Below are positions 1 to 6,450 of a stretch of DNA of 6,494 nt, piece after piece. The stretch is from positions 1-6,494 of the forward strand of contig JACQEW010000328.1 of NCBI GenBank assembly GCA_016200365.1, given 5' to 3'. This DNA comes from Nitrospinota bacterium. Lineage in GTDB: Bacteria; Nitrospinota; Nitrospinia; UBA9942. Positions within the stretch are counted from its first letter, which is position 1. Each line of letters opens with the position of its first letter. A model generated the notes under the pieces. That model did not search any database, was not told the DNA's origin, and saw only the letters and a program-made list of their open reading frames with translations. Position numbers and translations under genes: made by a program.

Positions 1-2982
1 GAGATTTTTTATCTTCATCATATCCTTGTTGAAGTATATGTTAAAGAGCATGCTTTCAAGCGGTAATCCCTTTAATGTCCCTTTAGTTACGGCAACCTTC
101 CCCCTCCATGCGATTTTCTCGAAGAGCGTATCCTTTTTCTCTTCATCCCCTTTATCTTCTTTTGAAGACACAGGGAAAAGGTCATCAATATTTACAGATG
201 ATGCCTGCATGGCAAATTCGATTACAGGATTTGCAAGCTCCTTTATGCTCGCGCTGAACCTTACAGGCGAATCTCCGACGGTCCCCGATGCCGAAGGTAT
301 GAATATTTTGCTCCTTGTAAAATCAGCGGTGGCATTCAGATTTCTGACAGGCATCGGCAGATAGGTTAATTTAAAGCCGGCATCCCTTATCGAGAGTCTC
401 CCTTTGAATTTTGCATCCTTCAGATCTTTTAAGCTCCCGGCTGCGCTGAGCTGAAGCGATGCAGCCCCCTCCGCATTTGTGTCTTCGACCCTGACGAGAA
501 ATTTAACTACATCATCCATCGCCATTTCATTGGTAGAAAGCGCAAGAATAAATCTGGGGTTATTAAAATCGCTCACTTTGCCCTTTATAGATATATTCAC
601 TGTTTCAAAAGAGACTTCCATATCATCTATATAAACGGTATTTGAATTGATCCTGCCTCTGAATTTTATTATGTTTGACGACCCGCTGTTCTTTTCAAAC
701 CACGGGGCGTAACTATAAGCGGTATTGGTCAGGTCGAGGGATTGCGAAATTGCGAAATCTCCCGCTCTCCCCTTTATATTCAAACTCAATTCAGAAACGC
801 CTTCTGCCTTTGAAAGCCCTTCGATCCCCGAAAGCCCCAGACTCTTTGCATCCGATAGGCTCAGCATGGAATGGATATCGATGTCTAAAAAAGGCTTCTC
901 TGAATCGAATTTTTTGATATCGCCCTTCAGTCTGAACAGGGAGTCTCCGGTATTCCATGATAATTTTTTAATAGAGACTTCATCGGGAGAGAAATGGAAG
1001 GCGCCCTCCATGTTTTTAAAGGGAAGTTTTAATTTTGCATGGCGGAATGTTACTTCTTTAAGCTCTGCGTCTCCTTCTATATAAAAAGGGACCGGCTCGA
1101 TTATATGTCCTGAGATTTTTATATTGGCTGCGATAACACCTCCCTCGAACATAAAGGCTTGAGCCGCATCTTTTCTATACCGCGGAGGAAGGAAATCCAA
1201 TAAAGCGCCCCGCGCCTTGCGGGCATCTGCATCCCCCTTTACCGAAAGATTCAAGATTGGAGAGGATAGAATATCGGATACGGAGCCGCTCATAGTTATA
1301 ATTCTGCAATCCTTATACATGCCTGTTACATTTGAGAACCTCAATTCTCCATCATTTAGGGTTAATAGTCCGTTCAATTTTCTTAGGCGATAGTTTCCCC
1401 TGTCTATATCCATATCGAGATTCTTAACGGCGATTGTTCCTGACAAAAGCTTAAAATTGGATGGGTTTCTCAATTGGACGAATTGGTCTATCATGCCTGA
1501 GAATTTTATGCCTTTGACTTCAAACTCGCCTCCCTTGATAATATCATCAAAGAACTTATTTACATCGGGAGGGAGAATATTGCCGGCATATCTCTTCCCT
1601 TTGTCAATATCGAATCTCGATGTAGAAAAGTTAAAGGTCATTCTTGCCTTATCCTGTCGAAACCCGTCTACAGAGCCTTTACCTGCGAGCCATAAATCCT
1701 CTATCTGAAAATTAAAATCCTTAAAGTTTATAAAATCCCTGCCAAGGCTCATTTTATATTTGATCGAGCCATGATGCGGTTTCAAAGGGTCGGAAAGCAC
1801 CTCTACTCCCTTTTTAGCCTGTCCCTGAATGCTTTTATCAGGGGGCGGGGTAGCTCTAAAATTTATATCCCCGGCGGACTCAAATCCTTCCGACAGATTT
1901 CCCTGTATTGAGGTGTCTATAGCAAGCCATAAAGATGCCCCTGATTTAATCAGGGGTGATAGCTCAGGAGGAAGATAAGTCTTTAAATAGCTATTGAAAA
2001 GGGATACCGGCAAGTAATTGACCTTTATATGTCCCTCCGAAATAGAGAAGCCAGAAGCCAGAAGCCAGAAGCCAGAATTAAAACTTTCGACCTCCAACTC
2101 CTGACTCATTAATATTTTCCCGGTAAAATCGAATTCTGCGGGCCTGCCCTCGAATGTTTCTATCGGGGGCCTGCCCTCTGCGAAGGCAGGGGGACGATGT
2201 TCATTTACCCCGTTAGAAAGCCCAACCCCTTGAGGTGAGGATGAATCAAGAGAAATTTTTTTCATCTTAGAAAGGGCGGGGTCTAAAGCCTCGTTCTTTC
2301 TAACGGGGTTTACTATATTTCCCTTTATCTCAACCTGTATTGTCCTGCGGAACAAAGGCTTTTCTATGGCTATATTCAGGTTCTCAGCCGTTAAAGGAAC
2401 GGATTGCCCGTCTGCGAATTGGTCAATAAATGTTACCCTCCCGCTGTTTACCTTTATATCGCTGAGCAAAGGCTGAAGACTGAAAGAAGATAGAAAATTC
2501 CTAATTTCCAATTTCCAGTTTTCTATAAAATCAAGAGATTTTCCCGGTGTCTTCTCCGACTTAATCTCTAACTGCGGTGTAGAGATGCGACGAATTATTC
2601 TGGAGATGTTTAAAGAGCCGTCTCTCTCTCTCTTTATAAAAATATCCGGGTTTTCCAGATATAAGCTCCTCGCCACCACGGTTTTTTTCTTTATCAGGGG
2701 GGTAATCTTTATAAGGGTCTTTATCTTCCCTGCCGATAGTATTACGGATTCCCCGTCCTTTATAGAAAGACTATGAAACTCCAGCTCTATGCCGTTTTTT
2801 ATTGCGAATCGTATGTAGCCGATGGAAACGGATGTGCCTGTATAGTCGCTCAGTCTTTTTTCTATTAACCCCTTATATGTGTTAAGGTCGAGATATACAG
2901 GGATGAGATTAATTGCAGCAGTCAGACACAACAGGATAAAAAGGAGTGCAAGTAAAATCCTTACTCTTGTTTTTTTACTCAT
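1..2982 (-). CDS. AsmA-family envelope protein, 3' end outside window
   Basis: An open frame of 994 codons runs without a stop from ATG at 2982 to the left edge, so the protein is larger than 994 residues; E. coli AsmA is about 617. Residues 8-27 are a hydrophobic signal anchor after a basic start (MSKKTRVR). The next part fits AsmA N-termini: YTGTSVSIGYIRF near 47-59, then LENPDIFIKRERDGSLNI at 109-126. The rest is long beta-rich repeats typical of the AsmA/YhdP/TamB group, with an acidic-lysine segment at 939-951. Known family members are inner-membrane anchored, span the periplasm and are implicated in phospholipid delivery to the outer membrane; that role here is inference. The start is fixed by an in-frame TAA six bases upstream, but no Shine-Dalgarno is visible. 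Residues about 155-162, 225-259, 264-273, 301-312 and 343-349 are encoded by short repeats, as if inserted in frame. The gap from the kinase is 236 bp, so co-transcription is uncertain. Confidence 0.85.
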   Translation of the reverse strand, partial: MSKKTRVRILLALLFILLCLTAAINLIPVYLDLNTYKGLIEKRLSDYTGTSVSIGYIRFAIKNGIELEFHSLSIKDGESVILSAGKIKTLIKITPLIKKKTVVARSLYLENPDIFIKRERDGSLNISRIIRRISTPQLEIKSEKTPGKSLDFIENWKLEIRNFLSSFSLQPLLSDIKVNSGRVTFIDQFADGQSVPLTAENLNIAIEKPLFRRTIQVEIKGNIVNPVRKNEALDPALSKMKKISLDSSSPQGVGLSNGVNEHRPPAFAEGRPPIETFEGRPAEFDFTGKILMSQELEVESFNSGFWLLASGFSISEGHIKVNYLPVSLFNSYLKTYLPPELSPLIKSGASLWLAIDTSIQGNLSEGFESAGDINFRATPPPDKSIQGQAKKGVEVLSDPLKPHHGSIKYKMSLGRDFINFKDFNFQIEDLWLAGKGSVDGFRQDKARMTFNFSTSRFDIDKGKRYAGNILPPDVNKFFDDIIKGGEFEVKGIKFSGMIDQFVQLRNPSNFKLLSGTIAVKNLDMDIDRGNYRLRKLNGLLTLNDGELRFSNVTGMYKDCRIITMSGSVSDILSSPILNLSVKGDADARKARGALLDFLPPRYRKDAAQAFMFEGGVIAANIKISGHIIEPVPFYIEGDAELKEVTFRHAKLKLPFKNMEGAFHFSPDEVSIKKLSWNTGDSLFRLKGDIKKFDSEKPFLDIDIHSMLSLSDAKSLGLSGIEGLSKAEGVSELSLNIKGRAGDFAISQSLDLTNTAYSYAPWFEKNSGSSNIIKFRGRINSNTVYIDDMEVSFETVNISIKGKVSDFNNPRFILALSTNEMAMDDVVKFLVRVEDTNAEGAASLQLSAAGSLKDLKDAKFKGRLSIRDAGFKLTYLPMPVRNLNATADFTRSKIFIPSASGTVGDSPVRFSASIKELANPVIEFAMQASSVNIDDLFPVSSKEDKGDEEKKDTLFEKIAWRGKVAVTKGTLKGLPLESMLFNIYFNKDMMKIKNL
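1938..1956. repeat. Near-perfect palindrome inside the AsmA gene
   Basis: CCCCTGATT, one T, then AATCAGGGG: two 9-base arms in perfect inverted orientation. On the minus strand it is read in frame as PLIKSGA (residues 343-349) of the AsmA-like protein. It is not followed by a T-tract on either strand and sits mid-gene, so it is not a terminator. It may be one of the small palindromic repeats scattered in this genome; copies elsewhere cannot be seen from here. Confidence 0.6.
2047..2074. repeat. Four tandem GAAGCCA heptamers in the AsmA gene
   Basis: Four exact copies of GAAGCCA lie head to tail. On the coding strand they read TGGCTTC and encode most of residues 302-312 (FNSGFWLLASGF), a hydrophobic patch in an otherwise polar region. 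Seven is not a multiple of three, so loss or gain of a single unit would shift the frame of the whole downstream gene. Confidence 0.85.
2140..2190. repeat. 12-bp direct repeat with a small palindrome
   Basis: GGGCCTGCCCTC occurs at 2140-2151 and again at 2167-2178, 27 bp apart, which keeps the reading frame. The second copy begins a short inverted repeat, CCTGCC at 2170-2175 with GGCAGG at 2185-2190. On the minus strand they encode EGRPPIETFEGRP, a proline-arginine stretch atypical of AsmA beta repeats. Confidence 0.6.
2207..2309. repeat. 14-bp inverted repeat enclosing a translated insert in the AsmA gene
   Basis: ACCCCGTTAGAAAG at 2207-2220 is the exact reverse complement of CTTTCTAACGGGGT at 2296-2309. 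On the coding strand both arms are read in frame: the upstream arm gives NPVRK (from residue 225) and the downstream arm gives the end of LSNGV (to residue 259). The enclosed 35 residues are rich in S, P and K and look unlike the flanking AsmA sequence. The arrangement resembles a small palindromic element inserted in frame, analogous to the Rickettsia palindromic elements; no transposase or target duplication is visible. Confidence 0.7.
2502..2519. repeat. Partial AATTTCC-type heptamer array in the AsmA gene
   Basis: TAATTTC, CAATTTC and a degenerate CAGTTTT follow each other at a 7-base period. The coding strand reads them as NWKLEIRN (residues 155-162). The unit is the same as in the array in the gap 3021-3101, so one repeat family occurs both in coding and non-coding DNA of this window. 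Confidence 0.6.
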
Positions 2983-2993
2983 TAATTAAAATG

Positions 2994-3173
2994 ATAGAAC
3001 GCAGATGACGCAGATTTAAAAATTTCCAATTCCCAATTTCTAATAAAAAATATAAAAATAAAATTCCTTAATTGGAAATTGGTAATTAGAAATTAGAAAT
3101 TCCCTCTGCGTCTCTGCGGTGAAATTAAGTTTTTTGGTTGTGGTTTTGCCACGCTGTGTTATCTGCGTTCTAT
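2994..3173. repeat. Nested inverted-repeat island between kinase and AsmA genes
   Basis: Three layers of inverted repeats are nested. Outer arms: ATAGAACGCAGAT at 2994-3006 and ATCTGCGTTCTAT at 3161-3173, 13 bp perfect. Middle: ACGCAGA at 3008-3014 and TCTGCGT at 3105-3111. Inner: heptamers AATTTCC, AATTCCC, AATTTCT at 3021-3041 against AATTGGA, AATTGGT, AATTAGA, AATTAGA at 3070-3097, around an AT-rich centre (3045-3069). No ORF of note lies inside. It fills most of the 236-bp gap 2983-3218. Any promoter for the AsmA gene should lie in this gap; the AT-rich centre has TATATT-like strings but no convincing -35/-10 pair. The 13-bp ends look like terminal inverted repeats of a non-autonomous element, but I find no target-site duplication. 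Confidence 0.75.
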
Positions 3174-3198
3174 TCTTTGTTTTTTTCCTTACTGTTTT

Positions 3199-3222
3199 TC
3201 GCCGTCAGGAGACGGCTCCTAC
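3199..3222 (-). repeat. REP-like palindrome carrying the kinase stop codon
   Basis: On the minus strand a GTAG head is followed by GAGCCGTC, loop TCCT, and GACGGCGA. The stem GCCGTC/GACGGC (3201-3216) is six perfect G-C-rich pairs. A GTAG or GTGG tetranucleotide in front of an imperfect palindrome is the hallmark of REP elements mobilised by RAYT (TnpA-REP) transposases, so this may be a REP; no RAYT gene is in the window. The TAG of GTAG is the stop codon of the kinase gene. It is not a terminator: no T-run follows the stem on either strand. Confidence 0.5.
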
Positions 3223-5477
3223 CTGCCTTGTTTAATGTCTATCATCTTTATATCGCCGTGGACGGTAATGGGTGTGGGCTCGTCAATTTTTGTAATCATG
3301 GAGATTAAATTTTTAATCCGCTCGGCAGATTTGATGATGTTGCTCAAATAATTCTCCCACTCTTCTTTGTCTCCCCCTTCGCTCTTTAATTTATTCATGA
3401 GAAGCTCCGTTCCGCCTAAAATAACGGTGAGGGGGTTATTGATCTGATGGCTCAATGTTATGGCTGTCTGCTTCCATAGATCAGCCCTTTTTGCCCTTAC
3501 AAGCTCCCCTTCAATCGCCTTTATGCGAAGTTGTGTATTTATCCTTGCTGCCAGCTCTTCGGGGTCAAAGGGCTTTAATATATAATCGTCCGCACCTTCT
3601 CTCAATCCCTTTATCCTGTCGGCAATCTCTGCCCGCGCAGTGAGCAGGATGACAGGTATCCCCTTCGTCCTGCTGTCGCTCTTTAACAGGGCAAGTGCAT
3701 CGTATCCGCTCATTCCATACATCATAATATCGAGGAGTATCAAATCAGGCAATTCCTTCCTGATTCCTTCAACCCCGTCTTCCCCGGATATAAAAGAGAC
3801 TGCGGTTAATCCGTGCTTTTCCAGCGTGTTCTTTATCAGAAGGGTAATCTTTTCATCGTCTTCTATAACAAATACTTTTTTGCCATTCAGATAATCGTAG
3901 GAGATTTTCTCTCCAGACGAGGGGGGGAGGGACGAAGGACGAGGGACGAGGGACGAGGGACGATCTCCCGTCTTTCGTCTTTCGTCCTTCGTCCTTCGTC
4001 CCTCGTGCCTCTTTGGAATTGAAAAGGTAAATGTGCTCCCTTTGCCGAATTTGCTCTCAACCCATATTTTCCCGCCATGCAATTCCACAAAATATTTTGC
4101 AATATTCAGCCCCAATCCTGCTCCGCCCGATTCACGGGTTGAAGAGCCGTCCACCTGGCTGAACCTGTCAAATATAATATCGAAATCCTCTTTTTTTATG
4201 CCTATCCCCGTATCCGATACATTTACATGGATTTCGTCTCCCTTATCTTCACTGACAACGGTTATCCTGCCGCCCATCGGCGTATATTTGACTGCATTAC
4301 TCAATAAATTCAAAAATACCTGGGCAATCCTTCTATTGTCCATCTCAACAGGGGGGATCCCCCGGTGCAGATCAAGAACAATGTTCTGTTCCTTTGCTGT
4401 AATTTGAGGTCTAAAAGATGACAGGGTATCCTCTATAACCCGGTTTATATCAAATCCGCTTATTTCAAGATCCAGTCTCCCCGACTCTATCTGCGCTACA
4501 TCGAGGAGGTCGCTGATAAGCTGGTCAAGCCTCTCTCCCTGTGAATATACGATTTTTACAAATCTCATTGCATCGTCGGATATATCTTTTCTCTCCATAA
4601 GCAGCTTCGCAAACCCAAGAATTGATGCCATAGGGGTTCTGAGCTCATGGCTTACATTGGCTAAAAATTCGGTTTTAAGACGGTTCGCAGACTCGGCATC
4701 TTCGGTTTTCTTCTTAAGCTCCGCAGTTTTTTCTTCTACCTTGATTTCAAGAGAGTTCTTCAGTTTTATAATCTTTCCGTAGAGCTGTGCCTTTGCAATG
4801 AGATGCCCGACGATATGAGAAAGGGTTAAGAACATTTCAGCCTGCTCGACATGAATTGCACCTGTATCCGGATGGCTTAAATTTATTACGCCTAAAAGAT
4901 CTTCCTTTGAAAAAAGCGGGAGGCAGAGGATGGTTCCGATTTTGACATTGGTCGGAAGCTCTTTGAATCTCTCGTCTTTTTTAACATCGGGAATAAAGAG
5001 AGGTTTCTTCATCATCGCCACTGTTCCGGCAATTCCCTCGCCAATCTTTATCTTCCCTTTTTTAGAGCCTCCATTCAGCATATCTCCCCACCCCGATACG
5101 GACTTGATCTCGAGGTATCCGCCTTTTTCGTCGAGGAGCATGATGGAGCAATTCTCGAAATCAAGCTCTTCCCTGAAGGATTTAACGGCAGTCTCACATA
5201 CTTCATCAACCGATTCAGCGGACAGAGACATCTCTCCGATTTTGCGGATTACAGAAAGGCTGTTTAAGCCCTTTTCAAACAGCTCAAGCGTTTCACCGAG
5301 ACCCTTACGGTAAATCTCCCTCTCGTTGCAGGTATTTTCATACAATGACAGGAGGTCGTTTACGGCAGATGCAATCTCCCTGTCATCGTCCGAAAGAGAA
5401 GACAGGTCAACCCTTGCCTTTGTGCTGCCGGCAAGTATCCTGTCAATGACTTTTATTACCGCCTCAGTTCCTTTCAT
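3219..5477 (-). CDS. Soluble hybrid sensor histidine kinase (GAF-HisKA-HATPase-REC-HisKA)
   Basis: The 752-residue protein has no membrane segment, so it should be cytoplasmic. Order: helical, weakly HAMP-like start (1-80); GAF sensor (about 88-230); coiled coil (232-270); HisKA with H-box SHELRTP, phospho-His H277; HATPase with N-box N390/N394, G1 DTGIGI 422-427, F-box near 436-440 and G2 GGAGLGLNIAK 451-461; a repeat-encoded R/K/S/P linker (491-522); receiver with acidic pair D540/D541, acceptor D583, T613 and K635; then a second DHp-like helix pair with SHQINNPLT, H677. No ATPase follows; the end (IKMIDIKQGR) resembles the usual tail of REC-HisKA proteins lacking a catalytic domain. All catalytic residues of the first kinase and receiver are present, so it should autophosphorylate and pass phosphate to D583; transfer to H677 is inference. 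Ligand unknown. The ATG shares its leader with the HDOD gene 96 bp upstream; no good Shine-Dalgarno is visible. Confidence 0.93.
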   Translation of the reverse strand: MKGTEAVIKVIDRILAGSTKARVDLSSLSDDDREIASAVNDLLSLYENTCNEREIYRKGLGETLELFEKGLNSLSVIRKIGEMSLSAESVDEVCETAVKSFREELDFENCSIMLLDEKGGYLEIKSVSGWGDMLNGGSKKGKIKIGEGIAGTVAMMKKPLFIPDVKKDERFKELPTNVKIGTILCLPLFSKEDLLGVINLSHPDTGAIHVEQAEMFLTLSHIVGHLIAKAQLYGKIIKLKNSLEIKVEEKTAELKKKTEDAESANRLKTEFLANVSHELRTPMASILGFAKLLMERKDISDDAMRFVKIVYSQGERLDQLISDLLDVAQIESGRLDLEISGFDINRVIEDTLSSFRPQITAKEQNIVLDLHRGIPPVEMDNRRIAQVFLNLLSNAVKYTPMGGRITVVSEDKGDEIHVNVSDTGIGIKKEDFDIIFDRFSQVDGSSTRESGGAGLGLNIAKYFVELHGGKIWVESKFGKGSTFTFSIPKRHEGRRTKDERRKTGDRPSSLVPRPSSLPPSSGEKISYDYLNGKKVFVIEDDEKITLLIKNTLEKHGLTAVSFISGEDGVEGIRKELPDLILLDIMMYGMSGYDALALLKSDSRTKGIPVILLTARAEIADRIKGLREGADDYILKPFDPEELAARINTQLRIKAIEGELVRAKRADLWKQTAITLSHQINNPLTVILGGTELLMNKLKSEGGDKEEWENYLSNIIKSAERIKNLISMITKIDEPTPITVHGDIKMIDIKQGR
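3921..3927. repeat. Seven-base G run in the kinase linker
   Basis: GGGGGGG on the plus strand (CCCCCCC in the mRNA) encodes part of SLPPSS just before the receiver. A one-base slip would detach the receiver and second DHp module from the kinase core. Confidence 0.8.
3930..4005. repeat. Inverted heptamer array encoding the kinase linker
   Basis: Left arm, five units: GGACGAA (3930-3936), GGACGAG three times (3937-3957), GGACGAT (3958-3964). Spacer CTCCCG. Right arm, five units: TCTTTCG twice (3971-3984), TCCTTCG twice (3985-3998), TCCCTCG (3999-4005). The arms are imperfect reverse complements and can fold as a long hairpin in DNA or mRNA. The coding strand gives KDERRKTGDRPSSLVPRPSS-type sequence: a basic half from one arm and a Ser/Pro half from the other. 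Such linkers between HATPase and receiver are normally variable, which would tolerate the insertion. Confidence 0.9.
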
Positions 5478-5502
5478 AATTACAAGGTCACCAGTGCACC
5501 AG
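5472..5502. repeat. Shared leader copy 1 (kinase start)
   Basis: These 31 bases are identical to 6420-6450. They hold the start codon of the kinase gene (CAT at 5475-5477 on the plus strand), the sequence ATTACAAGG next to it, and the first CACCAG units. Identity stops at both ends of the 31 bp. The two copies are in direct orientation, 948 bp apart. Confidence 0.9.
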
Positions 5503-5564
5503 ACACCAGTGCACCAGTAAAAAATACTTCTCCTAACTGGTGACTGGTGCTCTGGTGTCTGGTG
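5489..5564. repeat. CACCAG/CTGGTG inverted-repeat element 1
   Basis: The left arm (5489-5518) holds four CACCAG cores split by TG, A, TG; the right arm (5536-5564) holds four CTGGTG cores split by A, CT, T. The 17-base loop (5519-5535) is AT-rich. The element fills nearly all of the 96-bp gap between the HDOD stop and the kinase start, so any HDOD-kinase transcript would carry a strong hairpin ending 11 bases before the kinase ATG. No T-run follows the stem, so it does not look like an intrinsic terminator. AGGAG lies in the loop at 5530-5534 but is 52 bases from the ATG. Confidence 0.9.
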
Positions 5565-5573
5565 TTCTTTTCT

Positions 5574-6425
5574 TCACTCCCATATTGTCAGCACATTTGC
5601 AATATTCCGCTTCTCCATCGTCATGAAAGATGATACCTCGGATATATCAGCCTCTTTCAGATTAAGGATTTTAAAAACCCTGTCGTCAATCTTAGGCGTA
5701 AACCAGTCCCCTCCAAATCCTATCCTCTCCCTCTTGACGATATTATTCGCAAGATAAACGATTGAAGGCAGCTCCATATTCCCATCGGAAACCCAAGGGG
5801 TTTTGTGATGTCTTACCGACAGGAGAACTTCCTCGGGGAGATGCCATCTTTCGCAAAGCCACTCTCCCGCACTGATGTGCGTGATGCCAAATACCTTATC
5901 CTCTGCAAAGGCGATAGAACAGCTCTTTTCCCTCGCCATATCCACCACTTCTTTATACTGCTCCTGGAAGATATTAATTAAAATAAGCTTGCCGATATCA
6001 TGAAGCAGCCCGCCGATAAATGCCGTCTCGGGGTTTACAGAGGGAACCTTCTTTCCAATCTTCTCCGATGCCATCGCCGTCCCGATAGAATGAAGCCAGA
6101 GGTCCTTCAAATCGATGCCGCTCCCCTTATAAGAAAGATAGGAAAATGCCGATGTGCCTATGGCGATATTCTTAACTGCTGTAAATCCGAGCAAAGAAAT
6201 AGCATGTGAGATAGAGGTAACACTCTGGCTCAGGCTGTAATAAGCGGAATTTGCGATGCTCAAGACCTTTGATGCAATCGCCTGGTCGCGGGATATAATC
6301 TCCGCCAGATTATCCGCCGATGCATCCTCGTCTTTCAATAACTTGAGGATACTCTCCAGAATAACCGGAATAGTGGGAAGCCTTTTTACCTTCTGTACCA
6401 GTCTTCTAATCTCATCCTGTTTCAT
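5574..6425 (-). CDS. HDOD-domain signalling protein
   Basis: A 283-residue protein whose N-terminus (LVQKVKRLPTIPVILESIL) and following ISRDQAIASKVLSIANSAYY (44-63) match HDOD domains, as does SISHAISLLGFTAVKNIAIG (71-90). GLLHDIGKL (139-147) gives the HD pair H142/D143; further histidines are H183 and H206/H207 (RHHKTP). The domain is HD-related, but the family has no firmly established enzymatic activity and is treated as a regulatory output module often linked to receivers, kinases or c-di-GMP proteins. It is a stand-alone HDOD with no receiver or GGDEF part and no membrane segment. The ATG at 6425 is chosen because the family alignment starts a few residues later; an ATG at 6473 is in frame but would add 16 residues encoded only by the repeat. 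It lies upstream of the kinase in the same direction and probably forms a signalling pair with it. Confidence 0.93.
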   Translation of the reverse strand: MKQDEIRRLVQKVKRLPTIPVILESILKLLKDEDASADNLAEIISRDQAIASKVLSIANSAYYSLSQSVTSISHAISLLGFTAVKNIAIGTSAFSYLSYKGSGIDLKDLWLHSIGTAMASEKIGKKVPSVNPETAFIGGLLHDIGKLILINIFQEQYKEVVDMAREKSCSIAFAEDKVFGITHISAGEWLCERWHLPEEVLLSVRHHKTPWVSDGNMELPSIVYLANNIVKRERIGFGGDWFTPKIDDRVFKILNLKEADISEVSSFMTMEKRNIANVLTIWE

Positions 6426-6450
6426 AATTACAAGGTCACCAGTGCACCAG
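6420..6450. repeat. Shared leader copy 2 (HDOD start)
   Basis: Identical over 31 bases to 5472-5502, including the start codon of the HDOD gene (CAT at 6423-6425) with TTT on its coding side and ATTACAAGG on its upstream side. The bases ATTACAAGG are not part of the CACCAG pattern, so the identity is more than independent repeat growth. Confidence 0.9.

Noticed and set aside
741..756. ATTGCGAA twice in tandem in the AsmA gene
   Set aside because: Only two 8-base units; too short to claim as a repeat element, though it fits the general pattern of short arrays.
3045..3069. AT-rich centre of the gap as a promoter for the AsmA gene
   Set aside because: TATATT-like strings exist, but no -35 box at a proper spacing could be matched, and the sequence is part of a repeat.
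3201..3216. Hairpin after the kinase as an intrinsic terminator
   Set aside because: The stem is short and no T-run follows it on either strand; the sequence after it on the minus strand is A-rich.
4033..4407. Plus-strand frames opposite the kinase (also 4930-5313) and opposite AsmA (26-364, 725-1084)
   Set aside because: They lie antisense to well-supported domains, have no recognisable motif and read as low-complexity Ser/Pro/Phe shadows.
5530..5534. AGGAG as the Shine-Dalgarno site of the kinase
   Set aside because: It lies in the hairpin loop, 52 bases from the ATG, with the 3' stem arm in between.
5489..5564. Hairpin between HDOD and kinase genes as a terminator
   Set aside because: No T-tract follows the stem in the direction of transcription; its arms are repeat units shared with another leader.
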